Program-made: the position numbers and the translations under genes | Part shown: positions 44,240-55,033 of the stretch, in pieces | Position numbering within the stretch: position 1 is the stretch's first letter | Layout of the letters: every line of letters starts with the position of its first letter | Assembly: GCF_900177415.1 (NCBI RefSeq) | Contig: NZ_FXAF01000002.1 | Coordinates: forward strand, 372,001-436,000 | DNA from: Xaviernesmea oryzae | GTDB taxonomy: Bacteria > Pseudomonadota > Alphaproteobacteria > Rhizobiales > Rhizobiaceae | DNA: 64,000 nt | Reading direction: 5' to 3' | Notes under the pieces: model-generated | The model's database searches: none | What the model saw: the letters and a program-made list of their open reading frames with translations, nothing else | Told to the model about the DNA's origin: nothing

Positions 44240-45562
44240 TTACTTGATGTAACCGGCGCGGGTCATTTCGCGCGTGGTGGCGGACTGCGCCTGGGCAAGC
44301 GCGTCGTCGACCGTGGACTGGCCGGCGACGACGGCCGAGAACAGTTGGCCGACATTCGTGCCGATCGCCTGGAATTCAGGGATCGCGACGAACTGGCCGC
44401 CCGTATAGGGCACCGGCTTGACGGTCGGCTTGGTAATGTCGGCCGCCTTCATCGCTGCAAGCGTAGGCTCCGCGAAGGACGCCGCCTTCTTGTATTCCTC
44501 ATTCTCGTAGAGCGAGGTGCGCGTGCCCGGAGGAACGTTCGCCCAGCCTTCCTTGGAGGCGACGAGCTGGGTATATTCCTTGCTGGTCGCCCAGGAGATG
44601 AACTTCTGAGCCGCCTCGGCCTTGGTCGAGCTCGCCGGCACGGCGAGGTTCCACGACCACAGCCAGTTGCCGTGGTTGTTCACGCCTTCCTTGGTCGGGA
44701 AGATCGCGTAGCCGACCTTGTCGGCAACCGTCGAGTTCTTCGGGTCGGAGACGAAGGAGGCCGCAACGGTGGCGTCCATCCACATGCCGCACTTGCCCTG
44801 CTGGAACAGCGTCAGGTTCTCGTTGAAGCCGTTCGAGGAAGCGCCGGACGGGCCGGCATCCTTCATCAGGTCGACATAGAACTGCAGCGCCTCTTTCCAT
44901 TCCGGCTGGTCGAACTGCGGCTTCCAGTTCTCGTCGAACCAGCGGCCGCCGAAGGAATTGGTCAGCGCCGTGACGAAGGCCATGTTCTCGCCCCAGCCGG
45001 CCTTGCCGCGCAGGCAGATGCCGTTGATGTCGGCCGAACGGTCGGTGATCTTGCGGGCGGCATCGCCGATGAACTGCCAGGTCGGATTGTCCGGCATCTG
45101 CAGGCCGGCCTTCTCGAACAGGTCCTTGCGATACATGATCATCGCCGACTCGCCGTAGAACGGCGCGGCATAGAGCTTGCCCTCGACCGTCAGGCCGCCG
45201 CGGATCGCCGGCAGAAGGTCGTTGACGTCATAGGCGTCGCCGAGCTTGTCGAGTTCGAGCAGCCAGCCCTGCTTGGCCCAGATCGGCACTTCGTAATTGC
45301 CGATCGTCAGGATGTCGTACTGGCCGCCCCTGGTGGCGATATCCGTGGTGACGCGCTCGCGCAGCACGTTCTCTTCCAAGGTTACCCAGTTGATCTCGAT
45401 ATCCGGGTTGGCCTTGGTGAATTCCGACGTCAGGCCCTGCATGCGGACCATGTCGCCGTTGTTGACCGTCGCGATCGTGAGAGTTTCGGCCGAAGCCGCG
45501 GTGGAAAAGCCGGCAAACACCAGCGCTGAGCAGGCGCCCAGCAAAACCGTCTTCAGTGTCAT
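44240..45562 (-). CDS. smoE: Polyol ABC transporter substrate-binding protein
   Basis: 440 residues, extracellular solute-binding family 1. Signal peptide TVLLGACSALVFAGFSTAASA, then ETLTIATVNNGDMVRMQGLTSEFTKANPDIEINWVTLEEN. Late segment EYTQLVASKEGWANVPPGTRTSLYENEEYKKA. It binds sorbitol, mannitol or arabitol in the periplasm, by analogy with S. meliloti SmoE. A perfect palindrome lies 38 bases upstream. Confidence 0.93.
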   Translation of the reverse strand: MTLKTVLLGACSALVFAGFSTAASAETLTIATVNNGDMVRMQGLTSEFTKANPDIEINWVTLEENVLRERVTTDIATRGGQYDILTIGNYEVPIWAKQGWLLELDKLGDAYDVNDLLPAIRGGLTVEGKLYAAPFYGESAMIMYRKDLFEKAGLQMPDNPTWQFIGDAARKITDRSADINGICLRGKAGWGENMAFVTALTNSFGGRWFDENWKPQFDQPEWKEALQFYVDLMKDAGPSGASSNGFNENLTLFQQGKCGMWMDATVAASFVSDPKNSTVADKVGYAIFPTKEGVNNHGNWLWSWNLAVPASSTKAEAAQKFISWATSKEYTQLVASKEGWANVPPGTRTSLYENEEYKKAASFAEPTLAAMKAADITKPTVKPVPYTGGQFVAIPEFQAIGTNVGQLFSAVVAGQSTVDDALAQAQSATTREMTRAGYIK

Positions 45563-45599
45563 ATCTTCCTCCCGAGAAGATTAAATGCGAGCATTCGCT

Positions 45600-45613
45600 T
45601 TGCTCATGAGCAA
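45600..45613. promoter_or_regulatory. Palindromic operator before smoE
   Basis: TTGCTCATGAGCAA is a perfect 14-base palindrome. The half site TTGCTCA recurs in an inverted repeat at 45706-45724, centres about 109 bases apart. Likely bound by the upstream SorC regulator. Confidence 0.65.
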
Positions 45614-45705
45614 TTACCCACAAAACGGCGCGAAAAGTCAATCGCCATTCGTCGCTGCAATGCAACGGACATAGGTCATGCTGTTGATTTGACTAGAGAT
45701 AATTT

Positions 45706-45724
45706 TTGCTCAGTCGATGAGCAA
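45706..45724. promoter_or_regulatory. Second smo operator at the 3' end of the regulator gene
   Basis: TTGCTCAGTCGATGAGCAA has 7-base arms around GTCGA, the same half site as 45600-45613. It overlaps the codons at the end of the regulator's -1 frame, including its stop. Confidence 0.6.
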
Positions 45725-46662
45725 TTGCTCCGAAGTGGCTTCATCGGTGATGATGCCGTTGATGATCCGGCCTCTGAGAGCGGCGGAAATCGCTGCGACT
45801 TTTTTCTGCCTTGGGCAATTCCGATGACCGAGGACGTTTCCCGCGAGGGAATCGGCACGCTGGCGACCCGGTCGTTGATGGAGTTGTCGAGCAGCCGGCC
45901 CCGGTGATCGTAGACCCAGCCGCAGATCTCCCCGGCCGCGCCGCTTTCGACCAGCTTGAGCATTTCGTCCCGCCCCAGGAACCCGTCGACGCAGAGCGGC
46001 CCGTCGATCCCGAGCTCGCCGATACCGACGAAGGTGACGTCCGCCTGGGCGCCGAGCGCGATCGTGGAACGCACCAGCGCCTGGTCGTGCAGGGTCTCGC
46101 GCTCTTCCGCCGACGAACAGAGGACCGGCAGCGGCATGGGGAAATGCCGCGCCTTGATGGCGTCGGCCATCGAGAAGATGACGTTGTAGAAGGCGGCGGA
46201 ACCGTCAGGCCCGATATTGCCGGTGAGCGACACGATGCGATGCTGGGGGCATTCCATCGGCGGCAGCTGGTCGACGGCCGCCTTCAGCGTGCGGCCGGTG
46301 CCGACAGCGATCACGATCGGATCCGGCCGCTTCAGCCAGCGCTCGATCTCCGCCGCTCCGGCCTCGGCAATGCCGACCGTCGTCGAAACGCCGGCGGGAT
46401 CGCTCGGCACCACTTCCACATGCCGGAGATCGTATTTCCTCCGCAGGGCTTCGGCGAGCTCCAGGCAGGCTGAAATCGGATGGTCGAGCCGCACCTTGAT
46501 GAGCCGTTCGGCGACCGCGAGCGATACGAGCCGCTGCGCCGACTGTCTCGAAATGCTCATGGCCGCGGCGATCTCGTCCTGGGTTCTTCCCGCCACGTAA
46601 TAAAGCCAGCCCGCCCGCGCCGCATCGTCGAGCCGCCCCTGCGTGTCAGACCGTTTTGCCAT
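45710..46662 (-). CDS. SorC-family regulator of the polyol operon, with a -1 frameshift
   Basis: Start ATG at 46662 (GAGGAG upstream; longer starts reach 46728). Helix-turn-helix RLDDAARAGWLYYVAGRTQDEIAAAMSISRQSAQRLVSLAV, then a sugar-binding domain (VIAVGTGRTLKAAVDQLPPM, IVSLTGNIGPDGSA). In the original frame the protein runs to 45676 and ends in about 40 unrelated residues. Shifting -1 at codons 286-288 (AGA-AAA-AAG, positions 45807-45799) restores the family end VAAISAALRGRIINGIITDEAT followed by SEQLLID and a stop at 45710, giving 317 residues, normal length. The shift is either programmed slippage, a real mutation or a homopolymer sequencing error. Confidence 0.82.
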
Positions 46663-46789
46663 GGCAGAAAATCTCCTCGGCGTGTTTGCTGCCATGTTTT
46701 TCGAGTCGCTGTCAAACGGTGGGAACAACGGAACGAAGATTATGCAACCTTCATGATATGGCCTATGCCGTTTGCGATTCCCTTGGAGA

Positions 46790-47356
46790 TCAGGTCAGGC
46801 GCAAGGCATCGTCTATCACCTTTCCCATGAGGTCATAACGGGCGCGGTGGGCTTCTTTCGAAGCCTCCAGCCATCCGGCCGCGTGGATCCTGGTAAGGTC
46901 GAGCGGATGCCCTGCGCGTTCGGCAAGCTGCTTCAGGTATTGCAACTGGGTGCGGCCATTCCCTTCACGGAAAGGATGAACATAGTTCACGTCGCCGATG
47001 ATCCGCCCGGCCTCAGCTGCGAATGACGATCGATCCAGTCCCCGCAGAAAATTGGATTTGACGATACGGCGGTGAACGTCGGCCATTCCCGTCTCGATAT
47101 ATTGCCGGAACTGAAACTGGCTTCCGCCCTTGGATATCTCGACGGTGCGGACCTGCCCCGCCCATTCGAAGATGTCTTGGAAAAGATGGCGATGGATCGC
47201 CTTCAGATGCGCAAGATCGAAATGGCCGTGCGGGATGCCTTCCTGAATCCGTGACCACACATATTGACGCTCGACCCGATTCAGTTCCTCTGCGTCCCTT
47301 ATATCCAGCTTGTTTTTGAGAATGCGCGTGCCTGGGTAGACGTAAGGATCGCTCAT
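46790..47356 (-). CDS. Fic-domain protein (probable AMP-transferase toxin)
   Basis: 188 residues. The catalytic Fic motif HPFREGNGRT (His127) is intact, preceded by FEWAGQVRTVEISKGGSQFQF, the flap region. The inhibitory alpha-helix motif is not within this protein, making it a class I Fic that needs a separate antitoxin; a small gene 12 bases upstream supplies it. AMPylation targets in such systems include DNA gyrase and topoisomerase IV; that is family knowledge and not shown here. Confidence 0.9.
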   Translation of the reverse strand: MSDPYVYPGTRILKNKLDIRDAEELNRVERQYVWSRIQEGIPHGHFDLAHLKAIHRHLFQDIFEWAGQVRTVEISKGGSQFQFRQYIETGMADVHRRIVKSNFLRGLDRSSFAAEAGRIIGDVNYVHPFREGNGRTQLQYLKQLAERAGHPLDLTRIHAAGWLEASKEAHRARYDLMGKVIDDALRLT

Positions 47357-47368
47357 TCCGAGACAGGC

Positions 47369-47587
47369 CTATCGTCGACGACGAGCCTGGATAAAACCCT
47401 CTTCTTTTTCACGCATCCGCTTTTTCGACTGCTCCAGAATATACGCCCTCTGCCGTTCCGGCGACCAGCCTTCCCGCTCGAACATCTCGAACATGGCGAG
47501 GTCTTCTGCATCGAAAGGATTCCCCTCGATCATCTGAAGGTGAGCGGCCTCAAGCGTGCGCTGCCGGATCGTGTCCTTGTCGTTCAT
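47369..47587 (-). CDS. Small VbhA-like Fic antitoxin
   Basis: 72 residues, charged and helical. MNDKDTIRQRTLEAAHLQMIEG is followed by NPFDAEDLAMFEMFEREGWSPERQRAYILEQ. VbhA-type antitoxins carry an inhibitory [S/T]-x3-E-[G/N] helix; here the Glu21-Gly22 pair is present but the Ser/Thr position is leucine. Order (antitoxin first, then fic, 12 bases apart) is the class I pattern. The family assignment is tentative. Confidence 0.65.
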   Translation of the reverse strand: MNDKDTIRQRTLEAAHLQMIEGNPFDAEDLAMFEMFEREGWSPERQRAYILEQSKKRMREKEEGFIQARRRR

Positions 47588-47621
47588 GTGAGAACTTTCT
47601 TCGTGCGAAACCGATCGGTCA

Positions 47622-47662
47622 GTCCGGATTTCATGGACATTCAAAATACCAGAAATCCGGAC
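47622..47662. promoter_or_regulatory. Inverted repeat upstream of the antitoxin gene
   Basis: GTCCGGATTT (47622-47631) and AAATCCGGAC (47653-47662) are exact 10-base arms with a 21-base spacer, between the peptide ABC ATPase gene and the antitoxin gene. CCGATCGG lies next to it. It could be an operator for the toxin-antitoxin genes or a loose terminator hairpin for the ATPase gene. Confidence 0.45.
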
Positions 47663-47691
47663 ATTCGGCAAATTCGACCGCCTCGAAAACC

Positions 47692-49539
<1,848 letters not shown>

Positions 49540-49555
49540 GGAAATCTCCCCCGCG

Positions 49556-50728
49556 TCAGGCGGCTTGCGCGGAAAGCGCGGTTTCGGCGAGCGTCACCCA
49601 ATAGCTGACGCCATAGGGGATCGCCTCGTCGTTGAAATCGTAAGCGGCGTTGTGGAGGCTCGCGGTATCGCCGTTGCCGATGAAGATGAAGGCGCCCGGC
49701 CGCTTCTCCAGCATGTAGGAGAAGTCCTCCGCCCCCATATGCGGGGGAACGTCCGTCGCAACCGCCTTGGGGCCGGCGACCCTGCTCGCGATCTCGACCG
49801 CGAAATCGGTTTCGCCGTCGTGGTTGAAGGTGACCGGATAGCCGCGGCGATAGGCGACCTCCGCCGTCGCGCCATGGGCGATGGCGGTGGACTGGGCGAC
49901 CTCGGCCAGGCGCTTCTCGGCGAAATCGCGGGTTTCCGGAAGAAGCGTGCGCACCGTCCCGCCGAGCTTCACGAAGGCCGGGATGACGTTGTTCGCCTCG
50001 CCGCCATGGATGGAGGCGACGGTGACGACGAGGGACTTCAGCGGATCGGTCTCGCGCGAGACGATCGACTGCAGCGCGACGACGATATGCGAGGCCGCCA
50101 GGATCGGATCGATCGACAGATGCGGCTGCGCCGCATGGCTGCCGCGGCCATGGATGGTGATCTCGAACGTATCGGCAGCGGCCATGGTCGATCCCTTGCG
50201 GATGGCGAAATTGCCGACCGGCAGCCGCGGCTCGTTATGCATGCCGTAGACCTGCCGGATGCCGAACTTCTCCATCAGGCCGTCATTGATCATGGCGAGC
50301 GCTCCCGCGCCGCCCTCCTCCGCCGGCTGGAAGATCACCGCGACGGAGCCTTTGAAATTGCGGGTCTCGGCGAGATACTGGGCCGCGCCGAGCAGCATCG
50401 CGGTATGTCCGTCGTGACCGCAGGAATGCGCCTTGCCCGGCGTCCGGGAAGCCCAGGCCTTGCCGCTCGTCTCGAAGATCGGCAGGGCGTCCATGTCGGC
50501 GCGAAAGCCGATCACCGGGCCGTCGCCCTGGCTGCCCTTGATGATGCCGACGACGCCGGTCTTGCCGATGCCGGTCTCCACGATGTCGCAGCCGAAGGAC
50601 CGGAGCTTCTCGGCAACGAATTTCGAGGTCTCGTGGACATCGTAGAGCAGTTCCGGATTCTGATGCAGATGGCGCCTCCATTCGGCGACCTGATCCTGCA
50701 TTTCGGCGACGCGATTGATGACTGGCAT
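49556..50728 (-). CDS. M20-family amidohydrolase (hippurate hydrolase-like)
   Basis: 390 residues from the ATG at 50728 (MPVINRVAEMQDQVAEWRRHLHQNPELLYDVHET). Metal and catalytic residues are seen in SCGHDGHTAMLLGAA, PAEEGGAGA and MGAEDFSYML. It cleaves N-acyl amino acids or dipeptides in the cytosol. It sits 16 bases upstream of the double ATPase, so uptake and hydrolysis of a peptide or acyl-amino acid are coupled. Confidence 0.92.
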   Translation of the reverse strand: MPVINRVAEMQDQVAEWRRHLHQNPELLYDVHETSKFVAEKLRSFGCDIVETGIGKTGVVGIIKGSQGDGPVIGFRADMDALPIFETSGKAWASRTPGKAHSCGHDGHTAMLLGAAQYLAETRNFKGSVAVIFQPAEEGGAGALAMINDGLMEKFGIRQVYGMHNEPRLPVGNFAIRKGSTMAAADTFEITIHGRGSHAAQPHLSIDPILAASHIVVALQSIVSRETDPLKSLVVTVASIHGGEANNVIPAFVKLGGTVRTLLPETRDFAEKRLAEVAQSTAIAHGATAEVAYRRGYPVTFNHDGETDFAVEIASRVAGPKAVATDVPPHMGAEDFSYMLEKRPGAFIFIGNGDTASLHNAAYDFNDEAIPYGVSYWVTLAETALSAQAA

Positions 50729-51164
50729 TACGGAGACCCCGTTTACTTTGCTGTTTCCCACTCTGGTGTCCGGATTGCGAGGACATCAGTAACTTTATGA
50801 TTCCATTGCGGCTTTTTGCTTCACACTCGCTTCGGCGGCTGCCGTGGAATGATGCGAACTTCAACTCCGCCACACTGGTCGGGAACGGATATTGCGACGT
50901 AGGAAGCGGCTTTTGCAAGCTTCAATTTTCCGGCTTGAACGGAAAATAGGCCTATGCTTAGATGGCTCAAAATTTGATCATGTTCGCCTGGGGCGACACG
51001 ATGCAACTTGTTCTTAAGCCAGCACATTGAGGAGGACGCAGAGAGAAAAACCCTGCGAAGTCAGCCAGTTGTAACATGGCTTCGCAATCCCATGGCATCA
51101 AAGCCGGCCTGACCGGCAAGCCACAAAAAACAACTCGTAAGAGAACGATAAGGGGAATAGCAGC
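50729..51164. promoter_or_regulatory. Divergent control region of the peptide transporter genes
   Basis: 436 bases without a convincing gene. It holds an inverted repeat ATTTTCCG / CGGAAAAT (50925-50932, 50940-50947; 7-base spacer) overlapping the palindrome ATAGGCCTAT (50946-50955), a likely operator site. The plus-strand start at 51165 has AAGGGGAAT upstream. A 68-codon frame inside is not supported. Confidence 0.5.
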
Positions 51165-52874
51165 ATGAAAAATCTCAAACTCCTTCTGGCCGGCACCGTC
51201 GCCGCGCTGAGCTTTGCCGGCTCCGCCGCCCATGCCGAGCGGGGCACCGACGGGGATTTGAAAATCCTCTTCTGGCAGGCGGTTTCCACCATGAACCCCT
51301 ACCTCTCCGGCGGCACCAAGGAAGTTTACGCCTCCTCCATGGTCATCGAGCCGCTCGCCCGCTACAACGAGAAGGGCGAACTCGTGCCGATGCTGGTCAC
51401 CGAGATCCCGACCGTGGAAAACGGCGGCGTCGCCAAGGACCTGCTCAGCATGACCTGGAAGCTGAAGCCGGACGTCAAGTGGTCGGACGGCACGCCGTTC
51501 ACGGCCGAAGACGTCATCTTCACCTGGAAATACTGCATCGCGCCGGACGGCGGTTGCGCCCAGGCAGCCCAGTATGAGGGCGTGAAGACCGTCGAGGCTC
51601 CGGATCCCCACACGGTCAAGATCACCTTCGACGAGCCGAAGCCCTACCCCTACAGCGCCTTCGTCGGCGCCCAGTCGCCGGTCATCCAGAAGAAGCAGTT
51701 CGAGAACTGCGTCGGCGCCAAGGCTCCGGGCTGCACGTCCGCCAATTTCGGCCCGGTCGGCACCGGCCCGTTCGTCGTCAAGGACTTCAAGCCGAACGAC
51801 GTGATCACCCTCAATGCCAACACCAATTATCGCGATGCGGCCAAGCCCGCCTTCGCGACGGTGACGCTGAAGGGCGGTGGCGATGCGGCTTCTGCGGCCC
51901 GCGCCGTGCTGGAAACCGGCGAATACGACTACGCCTGGAACATGCAGGTGGAGCCGGAAGTGCTGGCGACCATGCTGAAGGCCGGCAAGGGCGTTCTCGT
52001 GACCGCGTTCGGCACCCAGGTCGAGCGTATCAACCTCAACCATTACAATGCCGATCCGGCGCTGGGCGACAAGCGCTCGACCAAGGAAGCCGGCCCGCAT
52101 CCGTCGCTGTCGGACCCGGCCGTGCGCCGCGCCCTTTCGCTGGCGATCGACCGCGACATCATCGACGAGGCCGGTTACGGCGAAGCGGGCAAGCCGACCT
52201 GCAACATCGTGCCGGCGCCGGAAGCCGTCGCTTCCACGAAGAACGACAGCTGGTGCCTGAAGCAGGACCTCGAAGCCGCCAACAAGCTTCTCGACGACGC
52301 CGGCTGGGCGAAGGGCCCGGACGGCATCCGCGCCAAGAACGGCGTGCGCCTTTCCTACCTCTACTCCACCTCCACCAACTCGGTCCGCCAGGCGACCCAG
52401 GAACTGGTGAAGGCCATGTGGGCGGAGATCGGCGTCGATGCGGAACTGCGCAATGCCAGCGCTTCCGTCTTCTTCGGCGGCGACCCGGCAAGCCCGGACA
52501 CGTTCCAGAAGTTCTATGCCGACGTCGAAATGTACACCAACAACTTCGACGGCACCGACCCTGAAAAGTATCTCGCGGAATGGCTCTGCGACAAGGTTCC
52601 GGGTCCGGAAAACGGCTGGCAGGGCCAGAACATTCCGCGTTACTGCAATCCGGAATACGACAAGCTGGTCGGCGAACTCTCCAAGACCGCCGACCTCGAC
52701 AAACGCCATGAGCTGGCCAAGCAGCTCAACGACATGCTGACCGAAGAGGGTGCGCATATCCCGCTCATCCACCGCGGCAGCGTCTCCTCGCATTCCGTCA
52801 CGCTGGAAGGCGTGCGGATGAATGCGTGGGACAGCGAACTGTGGAACGTCGCCGACTGGTCACGCAAGAAGTGA
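51165..52874 (+). CDS. Peptide ABC transporter substrate-binding protein
   Basis: 569 residues, solute-binding family 5. Signal peptide LKLLLAGTVAALSFAGSAAHA. Family motif WKLKPDVKWSDGTPFTAEDVIFTWKY near residue 100, and AVRRALSLAIDRDIIDEAGYG near 320. It binds di- or oligopeptides, glutathione or an N-acyl derivative in the periplasm. First gene of a plus-strand operon divergent from the ATPase and amidohydrolase. Confidence 0.93.
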   Translation: MKNLKLLLAGTVAALSFAGSAAHAERGTDGDLKILFWQAVSTMNPYLSGGTKEVYASSMVIEPLARYNEKGELVPMLVTEIPTVENGGVAKDLLSMTWKLKPDVKWSDGTPFTAEDVIFTWKYCIAPDGGCAQAAQYEGVKTVEAPDPHTVKITFDEPKPYPYSAFVGAQSPVIQKKQFENCVGAKAPGCTSANFGPVGTGPFVVKDFKPNDVITLNANTNYRDAAKPAFATVTLKGGGDAASAARAVLETGEYDYAWNMQVEPEVLATMLKAGKGVLVTAFGTQVERINLNHYNADPALGDKRSTKEAGPHPSLSDPAVRRALSLAIDRDIIDEAGYGEAGKPTCNIVPAPEAVASTKNDSWCLKQDLEAANKLLDDAGWAKGPDGIRAKNGVRLSYLYSTSTNSVRQATQELVKAMWAEIGVDAELRNASASVFFGGDPASPDTFQKFYADVEMYTNNFDGTDPEKYLAEWLCDKVPGPENGWQGQNIPRYCNPEYDKLVGELSKTADLDKRHELAKQLNDMLTEEGAHIPLIHRGSVSSHSVTLEGVRMNAWDSELWNVADWSRKK

Positions 52875-52952
52875 TGACGACCGCCGGGCCTGCTTGAGAA
52901 AGCGGCAGGCCCGGCGTCCGCATTTTCTCTGCTCCAGTCCGGAGACGCATTC

Positions 52953-53963
52953 ATGTTCACATACACTTTGCGGCGATTGCTTTTTGCAATCCCGACGCTG
53001 CTGGTCATCAGCTTCGTCATTTTCGCGCTTCTCGACCTCGCTCCCAACGATCCCACCGGCGACCTGCCGCTGACGATCCCGCCGGAGGTCCGCGAACAGA
53101 TCCGGGCATCGCTCGGCCTGGATCAGCCCTTCGTCATCCGCTATCTCAGATGGCTGCAGCAATTCTTCGTCAACGAGCCGCTCAACATCTTCGAAAGCCT
53201 GACCGGCTGGCAGATCGGCGACGGCGAACGCATGCGGGTGCTTTCCTGGGCGACAAGAAGTCCGGTGGTCGACCTGATCGTCCAGCGCCTTCCCCAGACG
53301 CTCTGGGTCGTCGGACTCGCCTATCTGTTCGGCGTCCTGATCGCCATTCCGATCGGCGTGATCTCCGCCTACAAGCAGTATTCGATCTTCGACCAGATCG
53401 GCACTTTCCTGGCGATGGTCGGCTATTCCGTCCCGACCTTCTTCACCGGCGTGCTGCTGATCGTCATCTTCTCCTCCTATCTGCAATGGTTCCCGTCCGT
53501 CTACGACACCAACCTGAGGGTCACGGACGTCTCGAGCTTCATCGCACAGGTGAAGCAGATGGCGCTGCCGGTGACCGTGCTGGCCCTCTTCAACGCCTCG
53601 CAGATCACCCGCTTCGTGCGCGCATCGATGCTGGACAACCTGCATCAGGACTATGTGCGCACCGCGCGCGCCAAGGGCGTCAAGGAAAAGGCGGTGCTGC
53701 TCGTCCACGTGCTGCGCAACAGCCTGATCCCCGTGGTCACCGTGATTGCGCTCGGCGTGCCTACGATCTTCTCGGGCGCCATCATCACCGAGCAGATCTT
53801 CCGCGTGAACGGCCTCGGACAGTTGCTGATCACCGCCGTCCAGGGGGCGGATATCCCGCTGGTCCAGACGCTGACCTTCATCTTCGCGGTGCTGATCGTG
53901 TTCTTCAATCTCATCGCCGACGTGCTCTACGGCATTCTTGACCCGAGGATCCGTTATGACTGA
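52953..53963 (+). CDS. Peptide ABC transporter permease (DppB type)
   Basis: 336 residues with six helices. N-terminal MFTYTLRRLLFAIPTLLVISFVIFALLDLAPNDPTGDLP, and the coupling loop ASMLDNLHQDYVRTARAKGVKEKAVLLVHVLRNSLIPVV. Slightly longer than usual because of an insert after the first periplasmic loop (residues about 85-110). Confidence 0.93.
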   Translation: MFTYTLRRLLFAIPTLLVISFVIFALLDLAPNDPTGDLPLTIPPEVREQIRASLGLDQPFVIRYLRWLQQFFVNEPLNIFESLTGWQIGDGERMRVLSWATRSPVVDLIVQRLPQTLWVVGLAYLFGVLIAIPIGVISAYKQYSIFDQIGTFLAMVGYSVPTFFTGVLLIVIFSSYLQWFPSVYDTNLRVTDVSSFIAQVKQMALPVTVLALFNASQITRFVRASMLDNLHQDYVRTARAKGVKEKAVLLVHVLRNSLIPVVTVIALGVPTIFSGAIITEQIFRVNGLGQLLITAVQGADIPLVQTLTFIFAVLIVFFNLIADVLYGILDPRIRYD

Positions 53964-54882
53964 TGCGACCATTGCAACCGCGCCGCCCGTCAAGGCGGCG
54001 ACGCCCGCCCGATCGGCCTTCGCCGACATATGGCGCCAGTTCCGCGCCCACAGGGGCGGTGTCGCCGGACTGGTGGTCTTCGTCTTCATCCTGCTGGCGG
54101 TCTATGTCGGGCCGTATATCCACCGGGTGGCCCCGAACGCCATCAACATACGCGACAAGAACCAGTGGCCGTCGCTCGCCCACCCCTTCGGCACGGACAA
54201 TCTCGGCAAGGACATGCTGGCCCAGGTGCTTGCCGGCGGACGCATCTCGCTTGCCGTCGGCGTCACGGCCATGCTGCTCGCGCTCTTCCTCGGAACGCTG
54301 GTCGGCGTGCTCTCCGGCTATTTCCGCCGGCTCGACGGGCCGCTGATGCGGCTCACCGACCTCTTCCTGGCGCTGCCGCTCCTGCCGCTGCTTCTCGTCA
54401 TCCTGATGCTCTTCCGCGATACGCTGCGCGCGACCTTCGGACCGGAAACCGGCATCTTCATCCTGATCGTCTTCGTGATCGGGATAACGAGCTGGATGCA
54501 TACCGCACGCATCGTTCGCGGCGACGTGCTGGCGGTCAAGAGCCAGGAATTCATCCTGGCGGCGAAATCGAGCGGCATGCGGGAATACCGCATCATCCTG
54601 AAGCATATCCTGCCGAACGTGCTGAGTTCGATCATGGTCTCCGCGACGCTCGGCATCGCTTCGGCGATCATCACGGAATCGGCACTGAGCTTCCTGGGGC
54701 TGGGCTTCCCCTCGGACTTCCCGACCTGGGGCCGGCTGCTCTTCGACGGCGCCAATTTCCTGCAGCTCACGCCGTCCCGCGTGCTCTGGCCGGGGCTGGC
54801 GATCTCGCTCACCGTGCTCAGCGTCAACTACATGGGTGACGCGATCCGCGACGCGCTCGACCCCCGGGCTCTCAAGCATTGA
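53956..54882 (+). CDS. Peptide ABC transporter permease (DppC type)
   Basis: 308 residues from the ATG at 53956, overlapping the dppB-like gene by eight bases. Periplasmic motif HPFGTDNLGKDMLAQVLAGGRISLAVGV and coupling loop VLAVKSQEFILAAKSSGMREYRIILKHILPNVLSS. It ends 33 bases before a strong terminator. Confidence 0.93.
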   Translation: MTDATIATAPPVKAATPARSAFADIWRQFRAHRGGVAGLVVFVFILLAVYVGPYIHRVAPNAINIRDKNQWPSLAHPFGTDNLGKDMLAQVLAGGRISLAVGVTAMLLALFLGTLVGVLSGYFRRLDGPLMRLTDLFLALPLLPLLLVILMLFRDTLRATFGPETGIFILIVFVIGITSWMHTARIVRGDVLAVKSQEFILAAKSSGMREYRIILKHILPNVLSSIMVSATLGIASAIITESALSFLGLGFPSDFPTWGRLLFDGANFLQLTPSRVLWPGLAISLTVLSVNYMGDAIRDALDPRALKH

Positions 54883-54914
54883 GGGCCGGTATTCCGATCG
54901 CGGCGCGAGACTGG

Positions 54915-54939
54915 AAAATGGCGGCCCGGCCGCCATTTT
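54915..54939 (+). terminator. Rho-independent terminator of the peptide permease operon
   Basis: A perfect 11-base stem AAAATGGCGGC / GCCGCCATTTT with a three-base loop, ending in TTTTC. Confidence 0.85.
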
Positions 54940-55002
54940 CGTTCGGCCGGCAGCAGGGGTGAAAAACGGCTCCGCAGGCCCCGAATTTTTTTCGGAACCG
55001 TG

Positions 55003-55027
55003 GGAACCTATTTTGTAGACGCCCGTT
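55003..55027 (+). promoter_or_regulatory. EcfG-type promoter without a protein gene behind it
   Basis: GGAAC (55003-55007), 16 bases, CGTT (55024-55027): an exact general stress response promoter on the plus strand. The only protein gene nearby (55188-56198) runs the other way. Transcription would start near 55034, at the foot of the first of three stem-loops. Confidence 0.75.
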
Positions 55028-55033
55028 ATATCC

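Noticed and set aside
50821..51027. A 68-codon minus-strand frame in the peptide transporter control region
   Set aside because: No ribosome-binding site, no homology that I recognise, and it spans the dyad that looks regulatory.
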